A DNA stretch of 64,000 bases from Spirochaetae bacterium HGW-Spirochaetae-2 (GCA_002839355.1 PGXW01000009.1:1-64000), one strand, 5' to 3'; positions 25,333 through 34,703 are shown, counted from the first letter of the stretch. Program-made: numbers and translations. The notes: generated from the sequence alone by a model not told the origin.

Positions 25333-26294
25333 TGGATTTTATCACCAAACTCCTTGCCGCGACCATCGCGATGGGAACATCACTCACCTATGCGACACTC
25401 GGTGAAATCTATACCGAAAAGACCGGCATCCTCAACCTCGGTATGGAAGGAACCATGCTCATGGGGGCCCTCGCCGGATTCGCGACCGCCATGGCAACCG
25501 CAAACCTCTATCTGGCCATCCTTGTGGCCATGCTTATCGGTGGCTTGCTTTCCACGATCCATGCGTTCCTCTGCGTGACCATGCGGGCGAACCAGGTCGT
25601 CAGCGGACTGGCGATCACCATGTTCGGTACCGGATTGGCCAACTTCCTCGGCCAACGGCTGGGACCCGCATCCAACAACTACAACCTGGTCGGCATGAAC
25701 CTCCCGAGCAAATTCGACAATATCGCCGTACCGCTGCTCAAGGATATTCCGATCCTCGGAGCCTTCTTCGATGTAAGTGTATTGACCTACGCGCTGTACA
25801 TCATCATTCCGTTCAGTTGGTACTACATGTACAAGACCAAATATGGCCTGGCCATACGGGCTGTCGGCGAATCGCCGAAAACCGCCACCGCCATGGGGCT
25901 GTCGGTTCCCCGCCTGCGTTACCTCTACACCATTATCGGTGGTATGTTCGCCGGCTTGGGCGGAGCCTGCCTCTCGCTTTCATTCACGCCTAGCTGGAAC
26001 GACGGGATGACTGGAGGAAAAGGCTGGATCGTAATCGCATTGGTCATATTCGCCACCTGGAATCCGGGCAAGGCAGTCATAGGCACACTGGTGTTCGGCG
26101 GTATCACTTCATTGCAGTTCAGTTTGCAGGCGGCCGGTGTAAAGATGGTCATACCAACGCAATTCCTTGCATTCGCTCCCTATCTCATTACGTTCTTCAC
26201 CTTGTCTGTCATGACGATACTCAACCAGAACCGCAAGGGATCGTTCGCATCACCCTCCGCCCTGGGAACCTCGTTCGCCATCGACGACAAGTAA
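25332..26294 (+). CDS. Nucleoside ABC transporter permease 2
   Basis: 320 residues, hydrophobic, with LGEIYTEKTGILNLGMEGTM and AVGESPKTATAMGLSV, the second permease of the BMP-type system (NupQ-like). ATG 25332 overlaps the previous stop by one base, and GGAGG lies seven bases upstream. Last gene of the operon. Confidence 0.92.
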   Translation: MDFITKLLAATIAMGTSLTYATLGEIYTEKTGILNLGMEGTMLMGALAGFATAMATANLYLAILVAMLIGGLLSTIHAFLCVTMRANQVVSGLAITMFGTGLANFLGQRLGPASNNYNLVGMNLPSKFDNIAVPLLKDIPILGAFFDVSVLTYALYIIIPFSWYYMYKTKYGLAIRAVGESPKTATAMGLSVPRLRYLYTIIGGMFAGLGGACLSLSFTPSWNDGMTGGKGWIVIALVIFATWNPGKAVIGTLVFGGITSLQFSLQAAGVKMVIPTQFLAFAPYLITFFTLSVMTILNQNRKGSFASPSALGTSFAIDDK

Positions 26295-26315
26295 TCCCAC
26301 TATCATACGTAACAA

Positions 26316-26356
26316 TGGGGCTGTCGCAAAAGTCGGAAGACTCGAGAGGCAGCCCC
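26316..26356. terminator. Hairpin between convergent operons
   Basis: GGGGCTG (26317-26323) pairs with CAGCCCC (26350-26356) across a 26-base loop; flanking CAAT/ATTG can extend it with a bulge. No T tract on either strand. It is positioned to end both the importer operon (plus) and the lipoprotein operon (minus). Confidence 0.4.
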
Positions 26357-26363
26357 CAATTGT

Positions 26364-27458
26364 TCACTTCGCCGCAGAGCCTTGGAGGACAAGGCCAAGT
26401 CCGCCCACCGCCTCGTGCAAGGCCGACCGGAGTGCACGCTGGATCGCATCCTCCATTGTCATGGCCGTTTCCCTCTGCTCTTTCCGGTAGGAGGCCAAAA
26501 CCTGCCGACCATCCTTGACCTGTACCGACAGGGTATACCTCACATTGGCATATGGCCCTCCGGCTTGTGGGATCGGAAGTACCGTATATTCGACGAGAAT
26601 GGAGGTGGCTCCATTTTCCGGCGAATCCGATACGGTGAACCCGTAATCTGTGAACAAAGCCCCGAAGGCACTGGCCAATTGGCTCTTGGCCGATGCGATC
26701 TGCTGTTCGGCCAACAAGTCCCCTGTGGAAGCTACCCTCACATCCAGGCCCAGGGTGATGCTCTGGGCCAAAAGATCCAATTCCCTTTCGACTGCCTGTA
26801 GGAGTGAGGTTCTGGAAGTACCCGTCAAAAGTCGCACCTGCTCGGTCATCTGCTGGTGCTGCAGGGCAGGCTTCAGTGCAGGCAACAACGAGAAGAACCG
26901 AACCACCGCACGTTCTTCACGGGCTGCGGCCATGCGGATTCGTCCGACTTCCTGCTCGATGGCGGCCATATCCTTCTCGTACAACTGCGCGGTCTTTTTC
27001 CGATCGATAGCCACCCGTACCCAGACAATCGAATCGGGTGCGACCCATGTGTTGACCACCTGTCCTCCGACAATCCGGTCCGTCTCGGTAGTCAGACTAC
27101 CTTGGTCGACAAGCGAATCGGAATCAGTGAACGTCACCTCGCCACCCGTACTGCTCGCGGTGCTGGTCGTATAATGGGAGATTGTCGATTCGACGCGGGC
27201 ATTGAACACCTGCGAAAGACTCGAGAATGCCGCGTTCACCGCATTCTCACGGGTCGACCCCGTCCCGACCGCGCACAGGAATGTCTTTTCATCGTACCTG
27301 GAATCGTATAGGGAGTTGACCCACCCGGGGGTCTTTCCGTCAATCCTGCCCGAACCGGCACACCCCACTCCGAAGAGCACCACGGCCAAAACGAAACCGG
27401 CTGCGAGTACCACAGGCATCGAAACCTTTCCTGTTCTTCCCTTCTCTACAATGGACAT
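26364..27458 (-). CDS. LPP20-family lipoprotein
   Basis: 364 residues. Lipoprotein signal with cysteine in LFGVGCAGSG, then TPGWVNSLYDSRYDEKTFLCAVGTGSTRENA, the LPP20-type opening (PxWV ... G.G.S...A). Start taken at ATG 27458 (MSIVEKG), with GGAG five bases upstream; another ATG is at 27470. It overlaps the preceding gene. Cell-envelope role presumed; no enzymatic motif. Last of four lipoprotein genes. Confidence 0.8.
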   Translation of the reverse strand: MSIVEKGRTGKVSMPVVLAAGFVLAVVLFGVGCAGSGRIDGKTPGWVNSLYDSRYDEKTFLCAVGTGSTRENAVNAAFSSLSQVFNARVESTISHYTTSTASSTGGEVTFTDSDSLVDQGSLTTETDRIVGGQVVNTWVAPDSIVWVRVAIDRKKTAQLYEKDMAAIEQEVGRIRMAAAREERAVVRFFSLLPALKPALQHQQMTEQVRLLTGTSRTSLLQAVERELDLLAQSITLGLDVRVASTGDLLAEQQIASAKSQLASAFGALFTDYGFTVSDSPENGATSILVEYTVLPIPQAGGPYANVRYTLSVQVKDGRQVLASYRKEQRETAMTMEDAIQRALRSALHEAVGGLGLVLQGSAAK

Positions 27459-28798
27459 ACGCTCTCCCATAACCCGAGGTTCCCGTGGGCCACCTCAAGG
27501 TTTGTCAAATTCTGTTCATGGATTATCCTACCGTTACGGTCCCGATAGACTACGTGGGCATCATACGTTCCGACCGGAAGGTCCACTCCCCCCACCCATG
27601 CCATATCGGGATAGAAGTGGGAAAGGCGGACATCGGCCTGCTCGCTGGCCTCGTTGAATATCCGCGAGGCGAACGAAAGCAACGTTCCGTAGAACTGGAT
27701 GCTGTTGGCCTCTTCTCTGGTCTCGGCATTCGCCGACATGGCATTGGTTGTGGCATCGATGACTGCGGTCCCGGTCGACTTCAGCAGGGACCGTATCACC
27801 GTCTTCGACTCTATGTAGCTGCGCTTGAGGCGGAAAGCCTCCTGTGCCACCTTTCCGATATCCTCCATGGGCTCGAGGACGAAACGGATTCCATTGCTGA
27901 GGCGGACATCGATGGAGGCGACACTGGTGGGCCGTTCCACCATGCTCGGCAGCGCGATCTTCACATAATTGCCCGGGGACAACCAGAACCGCTCGACGAC
28001 CTCCTCCTTGTAGGGAGCGAGACCGGTGAACGCGACCAGATTGACCCGGACCTTCCCGTCTGTGGGCACTGCGAGATCCTTGGCGACCGTCGAGGGAATC
28101 TTGAAGGGGTAGATCGCAGGTTGCTTGGCAAAAGCCTGCCGTACCTGGTTGGCGGAGAATTGGGCCTGCGAAACCTCTCCGCTATCGCGGGCGAGCACCA
28201 TGTGCAACCAGTTGCCCAATGCACTTGAGGAGAATCGGATCGAAACGCCGGCATCCACCTGGTACCCCGCCGACCTTCCCGCAGTGGTATCGACAGCCGC
28301 CATGAGTGTGTCGAACTTGTTTTGGAGCATCTGCTGCTTCTCGGCGAACCGGCGCAACTCGACCAGAGCCGCATCGGCATTACCCATATGGACATAGTTG
28401 AGGGCCTTGAAGACATTCGCATAGATATCCTCATAGTCCTCCCCTTGGTAGGCACGGGTATTGTCGTTGACCAGATAACTGGCAACATTCGCCGTGATGC
28501 TTTCGGTGTAGGCTTCCCAGATACGACGCTGGGCTTCGTCCAAGAACCTGTTCGAACTGTCCCATTCGTTCGCATAGTGGGCAAGCAGTCCCGCATCGAG
28601 GGCAAAGAGCAACCGTCCCTGTCGCTCGACATAATGGGTCTCGAGGGACAACAGTTCGTCATACGCCGCTTGGAAATCGGCTTGCCGATGGTTTTGCGTC
28701 ACCGTTTGCAGCTGCAAGGCGGACGAGCATGAGAAGGTGGCGGCCATGACGGCAGCCACCAGGAGAGCCATATGGATGCGATTGGTACGTCGGGACAT
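27446..28798 (-). CDS. COG3014-family lipoprotein
   Basis: 450 residues. Signal peptide with a lipobox-like VMAATFSCSSA. The body contains tetratricopeptide-like helices (DFQAAYDELLSLETHYVERQGRLL; IYANVFKALNYVHMGNADAALVELRRF) and a beta-rich C-terminal half ending VYRDRNGRIIHEQNL. This matches the uncharacterised COG3014 group that travels with LpoB and LPP20 genes. ATG 28798 with GGAAAGG upstream; it lies 14 bases after the LpoB-like gene. Confidence 0.75.
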   Translation of the reverse strand: MSRRTNRIHMALLVAAVMAATFSCSSALQLQTVTQNHRQADFQAAYDELLSLETHYVERQGRLLFALDAGLLAHYANEWDSSNRFLDEAQRRIWEAYTESITANVASYLVNDNTRAYQGEDYEDIYANVFKALNYVHMGNADAALVELRRFAEKQQMLQNKFDTLMAAVDTTAGRSAGYQVDAGVSIRFSSSALGNWLHMVLARDSGEVSQAQFSANQVRQAFAKQPAIYPFKIPSTVAKDLAVPTDGKVRVNLVAFTGLAPYKEEVVERFWLSPGNYVKIALPSMVERPTSVASIDVRLSNGIRFVLEPMEDIGKVAQEAFRLKRSYIESKTVIRSLLKSTGTAVIDATTNAMSANAETREEANSIQFYGTLLSFASRIFNEASEQADVRLSHFYPDMAWVGGVDLPVGTYDAHVVYRDRNGRIIHEQNLTNLEVAHGNLGLWESVCPL

Positions 28799-28812
28799 CC
28801 ACTACCTTTCCA

Positions 28813-29433
28813 TTACCAGGTGTACTTGCTCTGTTGGATGAATTTCCTGACCGTCTCTTCACCAACCCAGACCTTGCGACTGGTTTCGATATCAATCAAC
28901 TCCGCGCTCACATAATAGGTGCGTACCGCTTTGCCCGACACCTGGTCGACCACGGTCCTGACCGCTCCCTGCAGGATAAAGTCGGCACCGACCTCCTTGC
29001 CCAAGGCCACCGCTGTCTCTTCGCTGGCGAAGTATTGCTGCGATTCGCGTTCGTCGCGCAACTCGTCGCGCATGGCGATATCCGCGACCATATCGACCTT
29101 TCCCGTATTGATCAGGGCCATCTCGAACCGCTTGGCGATGATCGCGGTGTCGATATGTTCGCTGCTCCGATTCAGGATCGACCCGACGATCACCACGGGG
29201 TTGTGTCCGTTTCGGATCCTGAACTGGTCGATCCAATTTGCCTTCATGCTCGAACCGACCAGCGATTGTGCAACAATCTGGATATCCGTATCATTCCAAT
29301 TTCCGCTGAGATCGATCTCGTCCTTCATATCCAACCGGGTGACCCTCACCGCGGAGGTGCAGCCGGCGAGGACCAGCAGGAGGACCAGTATGATGGTGGA
29401 CAGCATGGCTGCCCTGAACATATGCTTCTTCAC
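28813..29433 (-). CDS. LpoB-like penicillin-binding-protein activator lipoprotein
   Basis: 206 residues. Lipobox LLVLAGCTSA; then DLSGNWNDTDIQIVAQSLV, NPVVIVGSILNRSSEHIDTA and GADFILQGAVRTVVDQ, the LpoB/CsgG-like fold. In E. coli, LpoB activates PBP1b from the outer membrane; here the partner is unknown. Start is GTG 29433 with AAGG eight bases upstream, one base after the previous stop. Confidence 0.82.
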   Translation of the reverse strand: MKKHMFRAAMLSTIILVLLLVLAGCTSAVRVTRLDMKDEIDLSGNWNDTDIQIVAQSLVGSSMKANWIDQFRIRNGHNPVVIVGSILNRSSEHIDTAIIAKRFEMALINTGKVDMVADIAMRDELRDERESQQYFASEETAVALGKEVGADFILQGAVRTVVDQVSGKAVRTYYVSAELIDIETSRKVWVGEETVRKFIQQSKYTW

Positions 29434-29434
29434 G

Positions 29435-29962
29435 TTATTTTCCTTCCTTTGCCAATTCCATTTCCAGGTATTCGATCAACAGTTCGGCTTTCTGGATTTC
29501 GGCATTCCGCTCCAGGGCCGCGCTCTGTTCCTTGTAGGCATCCTTCAAGTTCTTCACCGGGAACGAGACCAACACCCACACCCCTCCGTCCGGTGCAGTC
29601 CAATGCTCCTCGACCTGTACACCCCGCAGGGAAATATTGACAATCTGACGGGAGATGCTCTCCATCATTTCCAACGACTGTTCCCCACTGGTACCCGAAT
29701 CCTGGAAGTAGTTTGTCAGCGCCCCCTGCACCGTCGTGCCCGCCCAACGTGCGATCCCGTCCATTGCCATCGATTCGGCGCGCATGCGCGAGTTCTGCAC
29801 ATTCGAGAGCTTCCCGTATCCGACCGAGTAATAGGTCCTCCAGTGTGTGGGAGGATCGGTAGTCCATTTCGGAGAACCGTCGGAATTGGTCGTCGCACAG
29901 CCCAGTACCGTCAACAGGACCAAGGCTATCGGGATTATCGCAAGTCTATAGGTGCGTTTCAT
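29435..29962 (-). CDS. Short LPP20-like lipoprotein
   Basis: 175 residues. Signal peptide with lipobox VLLTVLGCATT, followed by PKWTTDPPTHWRTYYSVGYGKLSNVQNSRMRAESMA, an LPP20-type segment, and a charged helical end. First gene of the four-lipoprotein operon, with GGAGG seven bases before ATG 29962. It resembles the last gene of the operon in its opening, so the operon may hold two LPP20 paralogues. Confidence 0.78.
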   Translation of the reverse strand: MKRTYRLAIIPIALVLLTVLGCATTNSDGSPKWTTDPPTHWRTYYSVGYGKLSNVQNSRMRAESMAMDGIARWAGTTVQGALTNYFQDSGTSGEQSLEMMESISRQIVNISLRGVQVEEHWTAPDGGVWVLVSFPVKNLKDAYKEQSAALERNAEIQKAELLIEYLEMELAKEGK

Positions 29963-30096
29963 TCGGCATCCTCCTGCATAATTTCAATCGCACACTCATA
30001 CTATGCGATTTTTCAGTCGATTTCCACACTTTATGGGCGAAAAACTCCCAGTTTCGGTACAATGGCATGATATATATGTTACATGGAGAACACCGG

Positions 30097-30125
30097 TTGC
30101 ATCGGAAGGTAACGAACGGCATACT
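30097..30125 (+). promoter_or_regulatory. Candidate leaderless promoter of the ybaK-like gene
   Basis: TTGCAT (30097-30102), 17-base spacer, CATACT (30120-30125), then six bases to the ATG. The predicted start of transcription falls on the start codon, and no ribosome site is present. Confidence 0.45.
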
Positions 30126-30131
30126 GGTCGC

Positions 30132-30596
30132 ATGAAAACCAATGCCATGCGAATACTCGAGGCTGCCGGAATACCCTATGAAATCGTCACCTACGCGTGG
30201 GACGAGGACCATATCGACGCCCTGAGTGTGGCCTCTCTTACTGGACTCGACCCGTTGCAGGTGGTGAAGACCCTGGTCACACAGGCAACCGACCGCTCCA
30301 TCCATGTCTTCTGCATACCCGCACCCTATGAATTCAGCATGAAGAAGGCACGTGCCTTTGTCGGAACCGACACCATAGAACTGGTCAAACAGCAGCAGCT
30401 GCGTCCGCTCACCGGGTATATCAGAGGAGGCGTCTCACCGTTGGGTATGCTCCGTCCCTATCCCCTCTACATGGAGGAGACGATCCAGCTCATGGACCGT
30501 ATCGCCGTCAGCGCAGGGCAACGGGGTTATCAGCTCCTGCTCAAACCGGAAGATTTGCTGGATGCGGCACACGGCAGATGGGCGGACCTGGTCTAA
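30132..30596 (+). CDS. ybaK: Cys-tRNA(Pro)/Cys-tRNA(Cys) deacylase, YbaK/EbsC family
   Basis: 154 residues from ATG 30132 (MKTNAMRILEAAGIPYEIVTY), typical for the family; the frame is open to 30003 but that stretch has no coding character. Family marks are VVKTLVTQ, PAPYEFSMKKARAF and TGYIRGGVSPLGM, which carry the editing-site lysine and glycines. It removes Cys mischarged on tRNA(Pro). Monocistronic, apparently leaderless. Confidence 0.9.
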   Translation: MKTNAMRILEAAGIPYEIVTYAWDEDHIDALSVASLTGLDPLQVVKTLVTQATDRSIHVFCIPAPYEFSMKKARAFVGTDTIELVKQQQLRPLTGYIRGGVSPLGMLRPYPLYMEETIQLMDRIAVSAGQRGYQLLLKPEDLLDAAHGRWADLV

Positions 30597-30641
30597 TGAT
30601 ATGCACCAACTATAGAGTACAACCGGTAGACAGCAACCTGC

Positions 30642-30670
30642 TTGCCTTTACCCGTTTGTGACGGTATGAT
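30642..30670 (+). promoter_or_regulatory. Candidate leaderless promoter of trkA
   Basis: TTGCCT (30642-30647), 17-base spacer, TATGAT (30665-30670), then seven bases to the ATG at 30678. No Shine-Dalgarno sequence is visible before that ATG. Confidence 0.5.
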
Positions 30671-30677
30671 GGCACAC

Positions 30678-32027
30678 ATGAAAGTGGTTATACTCGGAGC
30701 TGGTAAACGTGGCACGCTGTTGGCGCGCCATTTGATTCAGGAAAAACGGGATGTCGTCATAATAGACAACGATCCGAAGCGTGCGGCCGAAGTGCAAAGC
30801 AAAATGGACTGCATGGTCATTGTGGGCTCGGGAACCGACCCCGCCAAACTCAGGGAAGCCGAGGTCGAGAAGGCCGACCTGTTCGTAGCGGTCACCGATA
30901 GCGATGAAATCAATCTGGTCGCCTGCGGTATCGTCGAGAATATCAGAAGCGAAGTCACCACTGTCGCGGCAATCCGCAACCTCACCTATACGGGGAAAGA
31001 CGGCTTGCCTGCTACAATCCTCGGCATCAACTATATCGTCAATCCCGAAGCCGAAGCAGCCAGGAGCATCCATGCGATCATCGATCGGGGAATCTTCAGC
31101 GATGTCATCACATTCGAACGGTCGAACCTGGTCCTCTACAATATCTTTGTCACACCGAAATCACGGTTCGCCAATCAGAATATCGCCAATTGCAGGGCAA
31201 ACATCGGTACCGAGTTTGTCATCGCAGCGATCAACCGCGAGAACGAAGGGATCGTGCCATCGGGAAATACCGTGGTGTTCCCCGGAGATACCCTCTCGAT
31301 CGTCGCCTCGGACAGCAACAAGGAATCGCTGTTCAAACTCATAGGGCAACACAGGGTCAAGCCCAAGAAGATTGTGATTGTGGGTGGAAGCAAGATCGCC
31401 CGCTTCCTTTTGCGCTCGTTCGAACCGGCCCAACACCGTTCGATCGTGCTGGTGGAACAGGATCCGGTCGTATGCGAACATTTCGCATCGCTGTTTCCCC
31501 AGCTTCTGGTGGTCCGCAGCGACATCACCGACGAGACGATCTTCGAGGATGAACGGTTGACCTCCTACGATCTGCTCATCAGTCTCACCGACAACGACGA
31601 ATTGAACATCATCACCGCCAGCTACGCGAAACGTGTCGGGATCAACTATGCGATAGCCCTGATCAAGAACAACAACAACTACATCCGTCTGGCACGGCAT
31701 CTCGATATAGATTCGGTGATCAGTGTCAGTGAAGCCACTGTCGACTCCCTGTTGAAATATATGCGCGGGGCTCATGTCTCGAGTGTGCACTCGCTCTTCG
31801 ACGGACGCTTCGAAATCTTCGAATTCGTCATAAGTGGCGACATGGCTGTGGCCGGCAAGAAGTTGAAGGACATAAACATGCGCAACAAGGGTATCATCGC
31901 AGGTATCACCACAGCTGCCGGTGTGAACACCATCCCGACCGGGGCCTATCGGATCGAGGTCGGCGATACATTGCTCGTGTGCGCCGGACGTGAGGAACTG
32001 GGCTTCGTCCAAAAGATTTTCTCATAA
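30678..32027 (+). CDS. trkA: Potassium uptake regulatory protein TrkA
   Basis: 449 residues with two NAD-binding RCK-N units (VVILGAGKRGTLLARHL at the start; KIVIVGGSKIARFLL near residue 230), each followed by an RCK-C domain. It is the peripheral, nucleotide-sensing subunit that gates TrkH. The frame is open further upstream, but MKVVILGAG is the family start and a promoter -10 box lies seven bases before it. The trkH gene follows after 18 bases. Confidence 0.93.
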   Translation: MKVVILGAGKRGTLLARHLIQEKRDVVIIDNDPKRAAEVQSKMDCMVIVGSGTDPAKLREAEVEKADLFVAVTDSDEINLVACGIVENIRSEVTTVAAIRNLTYTGKDGLPATILGINYIVNPEAEAARSIHAIIDRGIFSDVITFERSNLVLYNIFVTPKSRFANQNIANCRANIGTEFVIAAINRENEGIVPSGNTVVFPGDTLSIVASDSNKESLFKLIGQHRVKPKKIVIVGGSKIARFLLRSFEPAQHRSIVLVEQDPVVCEHFASLFPQLLVVRSDITDETIFEDERLTSYDLLISLTDNDELNIITASYAKRVGINYAIALIKNNNNYIRLARHLDIDSVISVSEATVDSLLKYMRGAHVSSVHSLFDGRFEIFEFVISGDMAVAGKKLKDINMRNKGIIAGITTAAGVNTIPTGAYRIEVGDTLLVCAGREELGFVQKIFS

Positions 32028-32045
32028 AAGACAGGGAAGAGAAGA

Positions 32046-33503
32046 ATGAACTGGAAACAGATCCTACGCCTTTCGGGCACCATGCAGAGCATTATCGGTC
32101 TATTCATGCTCATTCCTACAATCATGGCCATGTATTACGGAGAGTGGCTTGCATTCCGGGCCTTTATCGTCTCGCTGGTGATCATTGTCGCCTATGTGGC
32201 GACCATACTCACCATCGGCAAGTCGTGGAAGTCGCGTGGCCTCAATGTGCGCGATGTCTATCTGTTTGTCACCCTCACCTGGGTTGTAGCAAGTGCCTTG
32301 GGAGCAATCCCCCTCCACTTGACCCATACGACCACGGATTATCCGAGTGCGTATATGGAAATCATGAGTGGATTCACCACCACCGGTTTGACCACCCTTG
32401 CCGATATCGAGGCCGCTCCCCGTTCGATCCTGTTCTGGCGCTCCCTCACCCATTGGTTGGGAGGCATGGGAATTGTCGTATTGTTCGTCGCACTGCTGCC
32501 GCTTGTCGGTGTCGAAGGTTTCCAGCTGTTCGGGGCCGAAGCTGTCGGTCCGACAAAGAGCAAACTCACTCCGAAAATCAAGAATACCGCATTGATCCTT
32601 TGGCTCATCTATGTGGGGGTCACCCTCATGGAGACCATCCTCTTGCTCGCAGGTGGCTTGAGTCTCTACGATTCGCTTACCGTGACATTCGGCTCGGTCG
32701 CCACTGGTGGATTCGTCACCAAGAACGCCTCGATAGGATATTACAACAGCGCCTATGTGGATGTGGTTGTGACCATATTCATGGTGATGGCAGGAGTCAA
32801 CTTCACCCTCTACTTCGCCCTCTTGCGCAAGAAATTCACCATGGTATGGCGCGATACGGAGTTGAAGGTCTACTTGACAATCTATTTCGTCGCCACGGTG
32901 GTCACCACCATCAGCCTCACCTCCAGCGGCACCTACCAGAGCGTTGCCCAGTCGCTCCGCTATGGGGCGTTCCACACCGCGTCGATCATGACAACCACCG
33001 GATTCGCTACCGCCGACTACGGCACCTGGCCGGTCCTTACCCAGGCGATCATCCTGATGCTCATGTTCATTGGCGGTTGTGCGGGGTCCACCGGTGGCGG
33101 TATGAAGGTGACCCGCCTAGTCACCATGTTCAAGTTGGGGCGACAGAACATCAGGTCGCTTCTGCATCCCAAGGGAATCTTCACCATCCAATCGGAATCG
33201 GAGAAGATCGCGTGGAAGACAGTGAATGCGATTGCAGGTTTTGTGGCAATCTACCTTGCCTTGGTATTGGCATCCACTCTCGTGGTCGCATCGGCAGGCT
33301 TCGACCTGCTCACCTCGTTCGCCGCAGGTTTGATTTCAGTTGGAAATATCGGTCTCGGGCTTGAGGCGGTAGGTCCGGCGGGAGCTGGATTCGGTCCCAT
33401 GCCCATATATGTGAAGTGGTTCCTTTCGCTCATGATGCTTGCCGGTCGTCTGGAGATCTATACCGTATTCGCTATCTTCACGCGGACATTCTGGAGACGC
33501 TAG
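32046..33503 (+). CDS. trkH: Potassium uptake channel TrkH
   Basis: 485 residues, about ten membrane segments with four P-loop repeats. Filter-like segments are visible at MSGFTTTGLTTLA, FGSVATGGFVTK, IMTTTGFATADY and SVGNIGLG. GGCAGSTGGGMKVTR is the conserved cytoplasmic loop. It works with TrkA from the same operon. AGGGAAGAGAAGA provides the ribosome site. Confidence 0.95.
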   Translation: MNWKQILRLSGTMQSIIGLFMLIPTIMAMYYGEWLAFRAFIVSLVIIVAYVATILTIGKSWKSRGLNVRDVYLFVTLTWVVASALGAIPLHLTHTTTDYPSAYMEIMSGFTTTGLTTLADIEAAPRSILFWRSLTHWLGGMGIVVLFVALLPLVGVEGFQLFGAEAVGPTKSKLTPKIKNTALILWLIYVGVTLMETILLLAGGLSLYDSLTVTFGSVATGGFVTKNASIGYYNSAYVDVVVTIFMVMAGVNFTLYFALLRKKFTMVWRDTELKVYLTIYFVATVVTTISLTSSGTYQSVAQSLRYGAFHTASIMTTTGFATADYGTWPVLTQAIILMLMFIGGCAGSTGGGMKVTRLVTMFKLGRQNIRSLLHPKGIFTIQSESEKIAWKTVNAIAGFVAIYLALVLASTLVVASAGFDLLTSFAAGLISVGNIGLGLEAVGPAGAGFGPMPIYVKWFLSLMMLAGRLEIYTVFAIFTRTFWRR

Positions 33504-33819
33504 CGATCTGTACCATCCTAATCTTTGCTTTTCTTGGGCCTATCGAACACATGGACTTCGTTCGTGTCAGCTCAGATATCTCGATTGCCAAACGAAGCGA
33601 GAGGAAAGGGGCCATACAATGGCCACTCTCCCGAGCGAGTGCAGGCAACGTAAGGTTCCTTACTTCGCTCCTCGGGACGGCAAGGGAGACGAAGCCTCCA
33701 CTATCCAGGGTTTCCTCCAGGTGTTGATACCTTTCATATCTTCGCTTCCTTGTCCTTGCCCTTTGTCCGATCCGCTCCAAGCTCAGTCACAAGTTTATGT
33801 TGTTGCAGATCGCCAGGTG
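33504..33819. other. Non-coding stretch rich in inverted repeats
   Basis: 316 bases between trkH and the convergent DUF6320 gene with no credible gene. Inverted repeats: CTTCGTT (33556-33562) with AACGAAG (33591-33597); GAGAG...GGCCAT-ACA-ATGGCC.CTCTC (33599-33630); and CCCGAG (33630-33635) with CTCGGG (33671-33676), enclosing GTAAG-GTTC-CTTAC (33650-33663). It may encode a structured RNA on either strand or be an elaborate bidirectional terminator. It does not match the core motifs of RNase P RNA, SRP RNA or tmRNA that I know. Confidence 0.4.
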
Positions 33820-34695
33820 TTACACGACCCTGTTGTTGAAGTAGTTGCGTACCCGACGTAGTGTAAGGTTCAAAGTCAAGAAGATCATGATACACACGGC
33901 TACGATGAATACGCTCGAGGACCAGGAGAGCAACCGTGGACTTGCAATCGTACGCAGGTGGAAGAAATCGGCGGCGACCACACCCCAACAGACCACAAGG
34001 ATCAAAGACATCACGATATCGGTTATGGTCGGCTTGCCGAATCGGATGCGAAGGACCAGGAAGCTCGATGCCACCAGAGCGGTTCCATAGGTCGGCAGCG
34101 CAATGGTGACCGACCACGAGAGGGCGTTGCCTGACAATGCATCGATTGCCAACAGGTAGCCGGCGACTGCGACTGTCGCCAGGACGTATACCTGGATGCG
34201 ATTGCGCTTATGCACCGTCCATGGGGCGACCGCTGTGAGCCAGAACAGTACGATGGACAGGTTGGCATAGCCCGACCAGCCGAGTGTCCGGTCGCTTATG
34301 TCGATAATGAAGAGCAATACGATCGTTATGGCCACGAACCAGGTAGCCAGATGCTGGTAGGTCGGTTTGACAAAAAGACCCACCAGGAGATACGAACCGC
34401 CCAATACCACGCAGCCGATAGGTAGCCAAGGTGAGAAAGATGCACCCAAAGCGAATGCGGTGATGACCAAGGTGATGACAGCGATCGCCATGAAGGCAAT
34501 CACCAATTCAATGACACCTTTACGGTTCTTGTCGAGTTTAGGATGTTCAAAGGGACCGTCCGTGTTGTCGTTGGGAAACAACGGAATGCCCGGCTGCCCT
34601 ATTACCTCGGCCGGAGCATGGACTTCCATACTGCATAGGGGACACACGGTCGCACCGGATTCCAATTTGACTCCACAACGTACACAATATGCCAT
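33820..34695 (-). CDS. Zinc-ribbon membrane protein, DUF6320-like
   Basis: 291 residues. N-terminal zinc ribbon CVRCGVKLESGATVCPLC (two CxxC pairs), a linker of about 40 residues, then about eight membrane helices to the end. The start is ATG 34695 (MAYCVRCG) with GAGGA five bases upstream. An in-frame GTG at 34707 overlaps the stop of the preceding gene. Proteins of this build are found next to alcohol-acetyltransferase-like genes, as here. Function unknown; it may present or transport the partner's substrate. Confidence 0.7.
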   Translation of the reverse strand: MAYCVRCGVKLESGATVCPLCSMEVHAPAEVIGQPGIPLFPNDNTDGPFEHPKLDKNRKGVIELVIAFMAIAVITLVITAFALGASFSPWLPIGCVVLGGSYLLVGLFVKPTYQHLATWFVAITIVLLFIIDISDRTLGWSGYANLSIVLFWLTAVAPWTVHKRNRIQVYVLATVAVAGYLLAIDALSGNALSWSVTIALPTYGTALVASSFLVLRIRFGKPTITDIVMSLILVVCWGVVAADFFHLRTIASPRLLSWSSSVFIVAVCIMIFLTLNLTLRRVRNYFNNRVV

Positions 34696-34703
34696 ACTGT
34701 TCC

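Noticed and set aside
26314-26330. TGGGGCTGTCGCAAAAG looked like the terminal repeat of an insertion sequence.
   Set aside because: No second copy, no transposase and no target duplication; it is better explained as one arm of the hairpin between convergent operons.
33504-33819. RNase P RNA, tmRNA or SRP RNA in the repeat-rich gap.
   Set aside because: A GAGGAAA-like string occurs, but the conserved cores of these RNAs (for example GAGGAAAGTCCGGGC, or the SRP GGAAGGAAGCAGCC) are absent on both strands.
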